A stretch of DNA of 12,030 bases from an uncultured Campylobacter sp. (GCF_938045465.1 NZ_CALIBF010000035.1:1-12030), one strand, 5' to 3'. Positions 1-6,337 are shown, numbered from the stretch's first letter. The notes: a model not told the origin generated them from the letters alone. Translations and numbers: made by a program.

Positions 1-13
1 GGGGGGGGGGGGG
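1..13. repeat. Poly-G tract (at least 13 G) at the window edge
   Basis: The window opens with thirteen consecutive G, directly followed by ATAATTA. Its true length is unknown because it touches the edge. Campylobacter genomes are known for G tracts of about 8-13 that vary in length by slipped-strand mispairing and switch genes on or off. Here the tract lies 35 bases upstream of the start of the 33-codon gene at 49, where it could be part of the promoter spacer or the tail of an upstream gene. Alternatively it is a contig end where assembly or base calling failed at a homopolymer. Confidence 0.6.
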
Positions 14-48
14 ATAATTACGCATATTTTTTCTAAAAGGAGTAAGAG

Positions 49-150
49 ATGGCAAGTCATGGACCAAGAAATCACGACAACAGAACCAGGACGGGATCTT
101 GCAGAACCCCTAAGCAAAGAGCGGGCGATAAAAAACGCGGCAAAAAGTAG
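49..150 (+). CDS. Small basic protein of 33 residues, unknown function
   Basis: This is a short ORF from ATG to TAG, preceded by a clear Shine-Dalgarno AAGGAG at 37-42, six bases from the start. The predicted protein is very rich in Arg and Lys with several Gly, Asn and His and no hydrophobic stretch, so it should be cytosolic, probably a nucleic-acid or ribosome associated peptide if it is made at all. A single Cys (residue 18) excludes a CxxC zinc finger. I do not recognise a family. A hairpin at 186-221 follows 35 bases downstream, so the unit would look like a compact one-gene transcript. Its good ribosome binding site is the main reason to believe it; its composition could also come from part of a structured RNA. 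Confidence 0.5.
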   Translation: MASHGPRNHDNRTRTGSCRTPKQRAGDKKRGKK

Positions 151-185
151 CGATCTCGCGTCGTAAGTCGGCGTAAGATTAAAAT

Positions 186-221
186 TTAAAGCGCTGCGAG
201 CCGAAACTCTCGGCGCTTTAA
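186..221 (+). terminator. Hairpin, probable terminator of the 33-codon gene
   Basis: A perfect 9-bp inverted repeat, TTAAAGCGC (186-194) with GCGCTTTAA (213-221), encloses an 18-base loop in which CGAG and CTCG can pair further. The 3' side continues TAAATTTTAAAT rather than a clean T run, so intrinsic termination may be weak. A/T-rich sequence flanks both sides, so it might work in either direction. Confidence 0.5.
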
Positions 222-261
222 TAAATTTTAAATCGCGCAAACAACCAAATGGATAAAATTT

Positions 262-267
262 TAGAAT
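262..267 (+). promoter_or_regulatory. Possible -10 element for the 287-2075 gene pair
   Basis: TAGAAT lies about 20 bases upstream of the ATG at 287 inside an A/T-rich block. The same hexamer occurs ahead of lysA. Epsilonproteobacterial sigma-70 promoters rely on a good -10 and lack a conserved -35, so a -10-like hexamer alone is weak evidence. Confidence 0.25.
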
Positions 268-286
268 TTCATCGCAAGAGAAGTTT

Positions 287-868
287 ATGAAATATGAAAT
301 AATCGACGTCCATACCGCGCTAGAGATCGTTTTTAAAAATTTTAAATGGGCGCTACTCATTGGAATTTTGCTGTTGCCGTTAGGCGTAGGTGCCGTGATT
401 TTAGTGCTTTTGCCGTTTCAAAGCATTTTGATCTACAACAAAAACAAAAGATATCTGATCGATATGCAAACGGGCAAAATCACCTTCCCTAGAAGCGACG
501 TTGAAAATAGCATTGTAGCTGTTTTGCTCTGCGCGCCGTATTGGAATTTAATGCGCAGCAGAACCGTCACGGCAGATCAAATCGAGGATATGCGCTTAGA
601 GAAAAAAGAGGTAAAAAGCGCCAATATTTTTAAAATTTTCCTAGCGGTGATTAAATTTTTTAGGATGAGCTCCAAAAGCGCCAAAACCGCTAGATTGGGG
701 TGGCGCATTAATGATATCCAAACAAGATATTATCTCTACGTCTTTGGAAGCTTCGGCTCGACGGGACTATACTTTTATGACAAACAAAAGCGCGACGAGG
801 TACGTAACGCCATACGAGAATGCGTGCGTAAATTTAGCGCTAAAAATATAGATAGGAATTTATTCTGA
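287..868 (+). CDS. Membrane-anchored hypothetical protein (193 aa)
   Basis: I do not recognise a named family. Residues about 21-44 form one strong hydrophobic segment rich in Leu, Ile, Val and Gly, followed by YNKNKR, which would place the downstream part on the cytoplasmic side. A second, weaker hydrophobic patch lies around residues 76-86. The C-terminal half is basic and contains a Trp/Tyr/Phe-rich region (about 142-165, with GSFGSTGLYFYD) whose beta-rich look recalls bacterial PH-like domains; that is only an impression. The start has a weak purine stretch (GAGAAG) upstream. The stop codon is separated from the next ATG by a single base, so it is almost certainly cotranscribed and translationally coupled with the nuclease-like gene. 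That pairing is the best clue to its role. Confidence 0.75.
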   Translation: MKYEIIDVHTALEIVFKNFKWALLIGILLLPLGVGAVILVLLPFQSILIYNKNKRYLIDMQTGKITFPRSDVENSIVAVLLCAPYWNLMRSRTVTADQIEDMRLEKKEVKSANIFKIFLAVIKFFRMSSKSAKTARLGWRINDIQTRYYLYVFGSFGSTGLYFYDKQKRDEVRNAIRECVRKFSAKNIDRNLF

Positions 869-869
869 G

Positions 870-2075
870 ATGATAATTATAAATCGAATGTTTTCGGGCG
901 GCTATTTGAACGAGAGCTTGGGGCACGAAATCATCAATCTTTTTAAGGCAGATAACGGCAGGCACTACATCTATGTAAATCCTTACGGCACGATAAACGA
1001 GGATGCGAAGGATGCACACAAAGTCCTTTTAGTGCGTGCTATTTCGAAATACTGTTTCGAAATTTTAGCTTGCGCTAGCGAGTTCAAACTGCTTTTGAGC
1101 GATGAGCTTTTTGTCTGCGGCAGAAAGCGCGGCACTAAAGAGGAGCTTAAAAGACAATCCGAAATGATTGAAGCACAAAATATCGCTTACGGCGGTGTGC
1201 TTCTAAACGAGCTATTTGAAAGCGAAAACGATAGCCCCAATGCGGCGTATATAACGTTTGAGACGTCGAATTTTAAAAAACCAAAATTTAAATTTTACAT
1301 CGTTGATGACGAGAAATTGATAGATGAAACGCACTTTTTCGTGCCATTTAAATTTTCCTCGCAATCTTTGAAGCAATATGTCCGCCACGAAAGCATACTG
1401 GATAAAATTTTCGCGCCCGAGCTTTGGCAAGAGAACGATACTACGAAGCGGATCAGGCTAAATGAAATTTTAAATTTCAAAGCTAAAGAGCAAAATATCT
1501 TAGAGATAATCGGCAAGATGGACGATGAGTTAAGCTTTTCAAATTGGATAGTCTATTATCTGCGAAACGATGCGGAGCTATTTTTGAAATTTGCGAGCGA
1601 AATTTTACGGCTAAACATAAGCGAGGACACGCAAATTTTAAGAGAATACAAAAATATAGATATTTTCATAAAAGATCAAAACCACGCAATCGTCATCGAA
1701 AATAAGATCAAATCCGGCATCAACGGGATAAGACACGATTTACAGAGCGATGCTGTGCGCTCTCAGCTAGATAAATACTCAAAGATTGCCGATAAGCAGG
1801 ATTCAGGCGGTAGGGCAAGGTGCTTTTTGCTTTTACCTGATTATAGCTATGCGGATAGAGAGTTGGCGAAATTTGATGAGTATGGGCGCTATTCGGTCAT
1901 AAGATACAGCGCGCTTTTAAAATTTTTTGAAACTCACGAATGCAGCTTGAAATTCTACGACGAATTCAAAGACGCGCTGCGAAAGCATGCGAGCGAATAC
2001 AAAAAAGATTTTTATGAAATCATGGGAGAGCGGCTAATTATGACGATTTTGCGGCATAAAGGCTTATCGTCGTAA
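870..2075 (+). CDS. PD-(D/E)XK nuclease superfamily protein (401 aa)
   Basis: The C-terminal half carries the superfamily signature in order: Asp264 in the strand DIFI, then Glu277-Asn278-Lys279 in IVIENKI (the E-x-K of the core), and a downstream Gln299 in SQLDKY, matching the QxxxY helix common in this fold. This resembles the uncharacterised PDDEXK nuclease families found in many bacterial genomes, so metal-dependent DNA or RNA cleavage is likely. The N-terminal 170 residues or so (beginning with FSGGYLNESLGHEIINLF) form a separate domain that I cannot name. There are no membrane segments or signal peptide. It follows the membrane protein after one base, and nothing links either gene to rplY downstream. 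Such a nuclease plus membrane partner in AT-richer DNA suggests a defence or restriction-like module, which is inference. Confidence 0.8.
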   Translation: MIIINRMFSGGYLNESLGHEIINLFKADNGRHYIYVNPYGTINEDAKDAHKVLLVRAISKYCFEILACASEFKLLLSDELFVCGRKRGTKEELKRQSEMIEAQNIAYGGVLLNELFESENDSPNAAYITFETSNFKKPKFKFYIVDDEKLIDETHFFVPFKFSSQSLKQYVRHESILDKIFAPELWQENDTTKRIRLNEILNFKAKEQNILEIIGKMDDELSFSNWIVYYLRNDAELFLKFASEILRLNISEDTQILREYKNIDIFIKDQNHAIVIENKIKSGINGIRHDLQSDAVRSQLDKYSKIADKQDSGGRARCFLLLPDYSYADRELAKFDEYGRYSVIRYSALLKFFETHECSLKFYDEFKDALRKHASEYKKDFYEIMGERLIMTILRHKGLSS

Positions 2076-2185
2076 TTCATATTGCGGTGCACAAAAGACA
2101 TCCTAACATGCATAAATAAATTCCACTATTGATCGATCTGCATAAAGTCCCATATTTCTTAAATAGATTTAAAGCAACATTTAGC

Positions 2186-2191
2186 TATTAT
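2186..2191 (+). promoter_or_regulatory. Candidate -10 element for rplY
   Basis: TATTAT lies 30 bases upstream of the rplY start in the 146-base gap after the nuclease gene, which contains no other gene I can support. The context GCTATTAT is shared with the candidate promoter ahead of the CHAD gene. No recognisable -35 is present, as is usual for this group. Confidence 0.35.
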
Positions 2192-2210
2192 CACGCTTCA
2201 TTTTTTCACA

Positions 2211-2216
2211 AAGGAA
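2211..2216 (+). promoter_or_regulatory. Ribosome binding site that fixes the rplY start
   Basis: AAGGAA sits six bases ahead of the ATG at 2222. The reading frame stays open upstream to a TTG at 2129, but the 31 extra residues that would add are unlike any L25 protein and lack this well-spaced site, so the shorter start is preferred. Confidence 0.8.
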
Positions 2217-2221
2217 ACCTA

Positions 2222-2758
2222 ATGTTAGAAGGTATCGTTAGAGATAGTATCGGTAAAAGGGCTTCAAAATCCCTAAAACGAGATGGTTATCTAATCGCTA
2301 ATATTTATGCGAAAGGATTTGAAAATATTAACGCAGCGTTTAAAGTAAACGACTTTATCAAGGCTATGCGCGCAAAAGAAGATCTTCCTTTCGAGGTTAG
2401 CGTGGGCGGTAAGACATATCGCGTTATAGTGCAAGAATACCAAAAGCACCCCGTCACAAATACCCTAACTCACGTAGATTTGCGAGTAGTTCAGGATGAC
2501 GTCGTAAGCAAATATTTAGTGCCGGTTAAGGTAACTGGCGTCGCTAAAGGACTAAAAAACAAAGGTATTTTGGTGCAATCCAAGCGCCGTATCGCCGTAA
2601 AATGCGCCGGCAAAGATCTACCAAACGATTTTACGCTCGATGTGAGTGATCTTGACGTAGGCGATTCGCTTTTGATCCGAGACATTCCGGTAAAAGAGGG
2701 CGTCAGCATCATCCTAGACGGCTCAGTAGCGGTAGTCGGAGTCACTTCGGCTAAATAG
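2222..2758 (+). CDS. rplY: 50S ribosomal protein L25 (general stress protein Ctc family)
   Basis: L25 binds 5S rRNA in the central protuberance of the large ribosomal subunit. The 178-residue product starts MLEGIVRDSIGKRASKSLKRDG, closely matching the Campylobacter L25 N-terminus as I recall it (LEGIVRESIG). This part is the 5S-binding beta-barrel (about 1-95). A C-terminal TL5/Ctc domain (about 96-178) follows, with the conserved run VPVKVTGVAKGLKNKG and the LDVSDLDVGDSLLIRDIPV region. The length equals the long two-domain form, not the short E. coli form. It is followed by pth after eight bases, a pairing conserved in many bacteria, so ribosome maturation and peptidyl-tRNA recycling are expressed together. 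Confidence 0.96.
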   Translation: MLEGIVRDSIGKRASKSLKRDGYLIANIYAKGFENINAAFKVNDFIKAMRAKEDLPFEVSVGGKTYRVIVQEYQKHPVTNTLTHVDLRVVQDDVVSKYLVPVKVTGVAKGLKNKGILVQSKRRIAVKCAGKDLPNDFTLDVSDLDVGDSLLIRDIPVKEGVSIILDGSVAVVGVTSAK

Positions 2759-2766
2759 GGGCGCCT

Positions 2767-3324
2767 ATGATACTGATCGCAGGACTTGGGAATCCTGCTC
2801 AGAAATACGCAGATACCAGACACAACGTCGGTTTTATGCTAATCGACGAAATTTTAAAGACGGGCGGCTTTAGCGAGCTCAGCTCGTCTAAATTCCAAGG
2901 CGAGCTTTTTAAAAAGGGCTCGCTTCTTCTTTTAAAACCCCAAACTTTTATGAACTTAAGCGGCAACTCCGTAAAGGCGGTGAACGATTTTTATAAGCCC
3001 GAGCGCATCATTGTAGTGCACGACGATATAGATTTGGATCTAGGCGCCGTTAAATTTAAAAAAGGCGGCAGTAGCGGCGGGCACAACGGGATCAAATCGA
3101 TCGACGCGCTAATCGGCGCGGATTACGAGCGCGTGCGTATCGGCGTGGGTAAAAAACAGCAGGATCAGGATGCGGCGGATTTCGTGCTCGGAAATTTTAA
3201 CGAAAGCGAGCGCGAGAAGCTGAGCGAGATTTTACCCTACGTCGCGCGCGCAGTAGAGGAGCTCATTTGCTCGGATATAGAGCAGATCGCGCAAAAATTT
3301 ACGATTAAAAAGGCTAGGGTGTGA
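2767..3324 (+). CDS. pth: Peptidyl-tRNA hydrolase
   Basis: Pth cleaves the ester bond of peptidyl-tRNAs that drop off the ribosome, freeing tRNA for reuse, and acts in the cytosol. The 185-residue protein has the normal family length and all hallmark motifs. These are the N-terminal GLGNP (6-10), TRHNVG with catalytic His19, KPQTFMNLSG with Asn63, HDDIDLDLG with Asp86 (partner of the catalytic His), and GGHNGIKSI with Asn107. It lies eight bases after rplY, and its TGA overlaps the GTG start of the permease gene (GTGA), indicating translational coupling. No missing or altered key residue is seen. Confidence 0.97.
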   Translation: MILIAGLGNPAQKYADTRHNVGFMLIDEILKTGGFSELSSSKFQGELFKKGSLLLLKPQTFMNLSGNSVKAVNDFYKPERIIVVHDDIDLDLGAVKFKKGGSSGGHNGIKSIDALIGADYERVRIGVGKKQQDQDAADFVLGNFNESEREKLSEILPYVARAVEELICSDIEQIAQKFTIKKARV

Positions 3325-4367
3325 AGTTATACGTAAAATACGCGGCTCTTTCCTATCTGAAGTATTTTTTTATCCTGCTAATAGCTCTTGAGTGCTTTTA
3401 CGTAGGCATCGATGTGCTTACCAATCTCAAAGATTTTCCCTCAAGCGCGAATACCGCTCTTTTGTATATTGCTCTAACCGCAGCGGTCGCGCTTAGCTAC
3501 ACGCTGCCGCTAAGTCTTATTTTTGCGCTTATTTTGATGGGCTTTAATATGATCCGTAGCAACGAGCTGGTGAGCTTTTATGCGCTTGGAGTTAGCAAAA
3601 ACGCTCTGATAATCCCTCCATTTTTGATCGCACTTGCGATTACTGCGAGCTTTATAGCTTTAAATTCCACCCCGTTCGCATACGCATTAAAATTTCAAAA
3701 GAATTTAACCGATTTATCGCCTACGGGGGGAGATATGTTTTTGAAATTTGAGGGTAAATATATCTACATCAAAGCTCTAAACGGCAAAAACGCAAATGAT
3801 ATAACGATCTTTGATGTGGGTGATAACTCCGTTGCTTCGCGCTCGCACGCAAGCTCTGGCGAATATGCAGGTAAAATTTGGCACCTGCGCGACGTAAATA
3901 CCACTACTTTACCAGCGCAGCTTAAACTTGGAGGAAGTGGATTAAAAAGTAAGCTTAGCGCGCAGAGCGAGGCGCTTAAGGGCTTTGATCCAAGCTCAAT
4001 TGCAAGCGTTTATGATACGAGTAATGTATATTCGATCAGGGATGCTTTGCGTTCGATCCGCACCTTTTCGCATCAAGGCGTAAATATCTCCACTATAAAA
4101 GCAAGTCTTTATAATATGATATTTTTTCCGTTGTTTGCACCTTTGGCGGTATTGGTTCTGTATTATTATCTGCCCGTTACGGGGCGATTTTTTAATCTCG
4201 CGCTGCTAAGCTTTGGATTTTTTATCGCTACGCTATGCGCTTGGGGTGTGCTTTTCGTGTTAATTAGGTTTTCTCTCAACGGTGTCATCATCCCAGAACT
4301 TGGCATTATCGTGCCCATAACAGCGCTATTAGGCTTCGCGGCATTTTTGGTTTTTAAGCATCGTTAA
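3321..4367 (+). CDS. LptF/LptG (YjgP/YjgQ) family permease
   Basis: This family supplies the transmembrane part of the LptB2FG ABC transporter that pulls lipopolysaccharide or lipooligosaccharide from the inner membrane into the periplasmic Lpt bridge. The 348-residue protein has the expected plan: three N-terminal membrane segments (about 12-32, 45-75, 94-114), a periplasmic domain of about 145 residues (118-262), then three C-terminal segments (263-285, 290-315, 324-346). The phrase RSNELVSFYALGVSK after segment 2 is the typical cytoplasmic coupling-helix region that contacts the ATPase. The start is GTG at 3321, overlapping the pth stop. The position matches the integral membrane gene between pth and lysA in C. 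jejuni. I cannot tell LptF from LptG, so no symbol is given. Confidence 0.9.
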   Translation: MKLYVKYAALSYLKYFFILLIALECFYVGIDVLTNLKDFPSSANTALLYIALTAAVALSYTLPLSLIFALILMGFNMIRSNELVSFYALGVSKNALIIPPFLIALAITASFIALNSTPFAYALKFQKNLTDLSPTGGDMFLKFEGKYIYIKALNGKNANDITIFDVGDNSVASRSHASSGEYAGKIWHLRDVNTTTLPAQLKLGGSGLKSKLSAQSEALKGFDPSSIASVYDTSNVYSIRDALRSIRTFSHQGVNISTIKASLYNMIFFPLFAPLAVLVLYYYLPVTGRFFNLALLSFGFFIATLCAWGVLFVLIRFSLNGVIIPELGIIVPITALLGFAAFLVFKHR

Positions 4368-4377
4368 GCCTTGATTT

Positions 4378-4385
4378 GTTAGAAT
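4378..4385 (+). promoter_or_regulatory. Possible extended -10 element for lysA
   Basis: TGTTAGAAT (TG, one base, TAGAAT) lies in the 45-base gap between the permease stop and lysA, about 28 bases before the lysA ATG. A ribosome binding site GGTGGA follows at 4401-4406. An internal promoter here would let the amino-acid genes be expressed apart from rplY-pth. Evidence is sequence resemblance only. Confidence 0.3.
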
Positions 4386-4412
4386 GGCGCAAAATTTATC
4401 GGTGGAAATTCT

Positions 4413-5903
4413 ATGGATTATTCAAGCTTAGCCCGCAAATACGGCACTCCTTTATACGTTTACGATTTTAACGAGATACAAAAGAATTTCATAGCGCTCA
4501 AAGAGGCCTTCGCAGCGCGTAAGTCGCTCGTTTGCTTCGCGATTAAAGCAAGCTCGAATTTAAGCATTTTAAAATTTCTATCGGATCTGGGCAGCGGCTT
4601 TGACTGCGTCAGCATCGGCGAGCTGCGCCGCGCTCTGTATATCGGCGCAAAGAGCTATAAGATCATATTCTCTGGCGTCGGCAAGCAAGACAGCGAGCTC
4701 GAGTTTGCGCTAAGGTCGGACATCTTGCTGATAAATTTAGAAAGCGAAGCCGAGATGCTGCGCCTGGAGCAGATCGCGCAAAAGCTAAATAAGCCCGCTC
4801 GCATCAGCATCCGCGTAAATCCAAACGTCGATGCCAAGACCCATCCCTACATCTCCACGGGGCTAAATGAGAATAAATTCGGCGTCAGCATCGAGACCGC
4901 GCGCAAGATGTATATCTACGCCAAAAAGAGCAAATTTTTAAATCCCGTCGGTATCCACTTTCACATCGGCAGCCAGCTTACAGACATTTCTCCGATCTGC
5001 GACGCCGCAAAGATCGTAAGCGATCTGCTGCGCGAACTGCGAGCCCTTGAGATCGATATAAAATTTTTCGACGTGGGCGGCGGCATCGGCATCCGCTACG
5101 AGGATGAAAAACAGATCGTGCTCTACGACTACGCGCAGGGGATTTTGCGCAGCCTAAGCGGTCTAGACGTCACGATCGTGTGCGAGCCGGGGCGCTTCAT
5201 CGCGGGAGCAGCGGGCGTCTTCCTTACTCGCGTGCTTTATGAAAAACAAAACTGCGGCAAGCGCTTCGTCATCGTTGACGGCGCGATGAACGATCTCATA
5301 CGCCCGAGCCTCTACGGCGCGCACCATAAAATCGAGCTTGTAAGCGAGCGCAATTCCGCCTGCGAAAGCTGCGCGAGCCAAAGCGACACCGAGAATTCTA
5401 CGGCACGAAATTCCTCTCAGCAAAGCGGCATTACGCAAGATTTAGCCGAGAATTTCACGGCGCAGAATTCCACGCATAGCAAAGCTTTCGGCATCGAGGC
5501 TAAGTCCGCTTCAGAGGATTTCGCACCGCAAAATTCTACGCCGCAAAACGGCGTTTCACAAAGCTTGCAAGGAAATTTCGCGCCACAGAATTCCTCTAAT
5601 CTAAGCTCCGCCGTGGATAATTCTGCGCCGCAAAGCTCTGCAGAGAGCTTAAGCCTCTGCGACGTCGTGGGGCCGATCTGCGAAAGCGGCGATTTTTTGG
5701 CCAAAGGCGTTAGCCTGCCTAGCCTACAAAGCGGCGATCTGCTCGCGATCAAAAGCGCCGGCGCCTACGGATTTTCGATGTCGAGCAACTACAACACCCG
5801 CTGTCGCGCCGCCGAGGTCGCGGTTTACGACGGACAGGACCGCCTGATTAGAAAGCGCGAGAGCTTTGATGATCTAATCGCGCTCGAAAAGGATCTCGTA
5901 TGA
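4413..5903 (+). CDS. lysA: Diaminopimelate decarboxylase with a repeat-containing insertion
   Basis: LysA performs the last step of lysine synthesis, PLP-dependent decarboxylation of meso-diaminopimelate. The PLP-binding barrel shows Lys45 (CFAIKASSN, Schiff-base lysine), the HIGSQ motif (184-188), the phosphate-binding GGGIGI (222-227) and EPGR (258-261). The C-terminal beta domain shows CESGD with Cys423, which serves the partner subunit's active site, and AGAYGFSMSSNYN. All catalytic residues are present. At 496 residues it is about 95 longer than C. jejuni LysA. The excess lies between the HHKIELVSE strand and LCDVVGPICESGD, residues about 313-413, and is a Ser/Asn/Gln-rich tandem repeat (separate entry). 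The reading frame resumes exactly, so this is not a frameshift. Its TGA overlaps the next ATG (ATGA). Confidence 0.95.
   Translation: MDYSSLARKYGTPLYVYDFNEIQKNFIALKEAFAARKSLVCFAIKASSNLSILKFLSDLGSGFDCVSIGELRRALYIGAKSYKIIFSGVGKQDSELEFALRSDILLINLESEAEMLRLEQIAQKLNKPARISIRVNPNVDAKTHPYISTGLNENKFGVSIETARKMYIYAKKSKFLNPVGIHFHIGSQLTDISPICDAAKIVSDLLRELRALEIDIKFFDVGGGIGIRYEDEKQIVLYDYAQGILRSLSGLDVTIVCEPGRFIAGAAGVFLTRVLYEKQNCGKRFVIVDGAMNDLIRPSLYGAHHKIELVSERNSACESCASQSDTENSTARNSSQQSGITQDLAENFTAQNSTHSKAFGIEAKSASEDFAPQNSTPQNGVSQSLQGNFAPQNSSNLSSAVDNSAPQSSAESLSLCDVVGPICESGDFLAKGVSLPSLQSGDLLAIKSAGAYGFSMSSNYNTRCRAAEVAVYDGQDRLIRKRESFDDLIALEKDLV
5352..5633 (+). repeat. Degenerate 57-bp (19-residue) tandem repeat inside lysA
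   Basis: AATTC or AATTTC words start at 5352, 5394, 5409, 5451, 5466, 5532, 5574, 5589 and 5619. The spacings are 42, 15, 42, 15, 66, 42, 15 and 30, all multiples of three, giving a basic period of 57 bp. In protein terms, units start at Asn314, 333, 352, 374 and 393. Unit 2 reads NSSQQSGITQDLAENFTAQ and unit 4 NSTPQNGVSQSLQGNFAPQ. Unit 3 has three extra residues and unit 5 is four short. The units have diverged strongly, so this is an old or rapidly mutated minisatellite, not a fresh duplication. Confidence 0.85.
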
Positions 5904-6337
5904 GCCGCGCGGCGAGCCGCTCAAAACAGGGCGCGATCTTAAATTTCAAACCCAAGCGCGCAGCAGCTTTAAATTTTAACGCAGCAGCAAGCACGGTCTT
6001 AAATTTTAAACGCACCGCTGCTTTAAATTCCAAGCCAGGATGCGCCCCTGTTTTAAATTTCAAATCCAAACAAAATGTGCCTCTAAATTTTACGGCAAAA
6101 CGAAGCTCTGTTTTAAATTTTAACCGCACCCCTTTAAATTTCAGATCCCGCTGCAACGAATTTTATCGCGCTTTCTTAGCGTGCGGAAGCTACGGCGCAG
6201 TAATTGTAAGCGATGAAATTTTAAGTTCGCGCGGTAAGAATTTCAAAGCACAAAGCAGCAAGAGCGGCGGCATGAAATTTCTAAAACCGAAATTTAGGGG
6301 CGAGCAGAAGGAAGGTTGTGATGCAAAACATCGATGA
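5900..6337 (+). CDS. Low-complexity ORF with an LNF repeat (145 aa), doubtful protein
   Basis: The ORF starts at ATGA overlapping the lysA stop, with AAGGA at 5889-5893, and ends 17 bases inside pheA. Translation coupling therefore looks plausible. The first 85 residues or so are a basic repeat in which LNF (once LNS) followed by Lys, Asn, Thr or Arg recurs mostly every ten residues. The C-terminal 60 residues (from SRCNEFYRAFLACGSYG) are not repetitive and match nothing I know. There is no membrane segment or signal peptide. In C. jejuni this slot holds a HAD-family hydrolase; I see no HAD motif (no DxD) here. The LNF repeat is the translation of TTAAATTT, a word abundant throughout this DNA, so the ORF may be a by-product of a repetitive spacer. 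A real small basic protein remains possible. Confidence 0.4.
   Translation: MSRAASRSKQGAILNFKPKRAAALNFNAAASTVLNFKRTAALNSKPGCAPVLNFKSKQNVPLNFTAKRSSVLNFNRTPLNFRSRCNEFYRAFLACGSYGAVIVSDEILSSRGKNFKAQSSKSGGMKFLKPKFRGEQKEGCDAKHR
5939..6142. repeat. Array of eight TTAAATTT-type words at about 30-bp spacing
   Basis: Copies start at 5939, 5969, 5999, 6023 (TTAAATTCC), 6053, 6083 (CTAAATTTT), 6113 and 6134. Spacings are 30, 30, 24, 30, 30, 30 and 21 bp. The sequence between copies is GC-rich and only loosely similar (repeated GCAGCA and CGCACC bits). The core is nearly palindromic, so it reads alike on both strands. Every spacing is a multiple of three and also close to whole turns of the helix. Confidence 0.85.

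Noticed and set aside
2129..2221. N-terminal extension of rplY from a TTG start
   Set aside because: The extra 31 residues are not L25-like and the ATG at 2222 has a well-placed AAGGAA.
5349..5650. Frameshift or gene fusion in lysA
   Set aside because: The same frame carries conserved LysA sequence before and after the insertion, with all catalytic residues present.
5417..5752. Minus-strand ORF (111 aa) whose translation looks like pentapeptide repeats (GAEL, TAEL, EEF, GAKF)
   Set aside because: It is the antisense shadow of the lysA tandem repeat; the sense frame carries the conserved LysA core on both sides and the period comes from the AATTC words.
5939..6142. CRISPR array from regularly spaced repeats
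   Set aside because: The repeated word is only 8-9 bases, the spacing is 21-30 bp in total, and there are no cas genes; this is a minisatellite-like array.
5848..6156. Minus-strand ORF (102 aa) rich in LKFK repeats
   Set aside because: The near-palindromic TTAAATTT words at multiples of three produce regular repeats on both strands. The minus ORF has no ribosome binding site I can see and runs against the operon.
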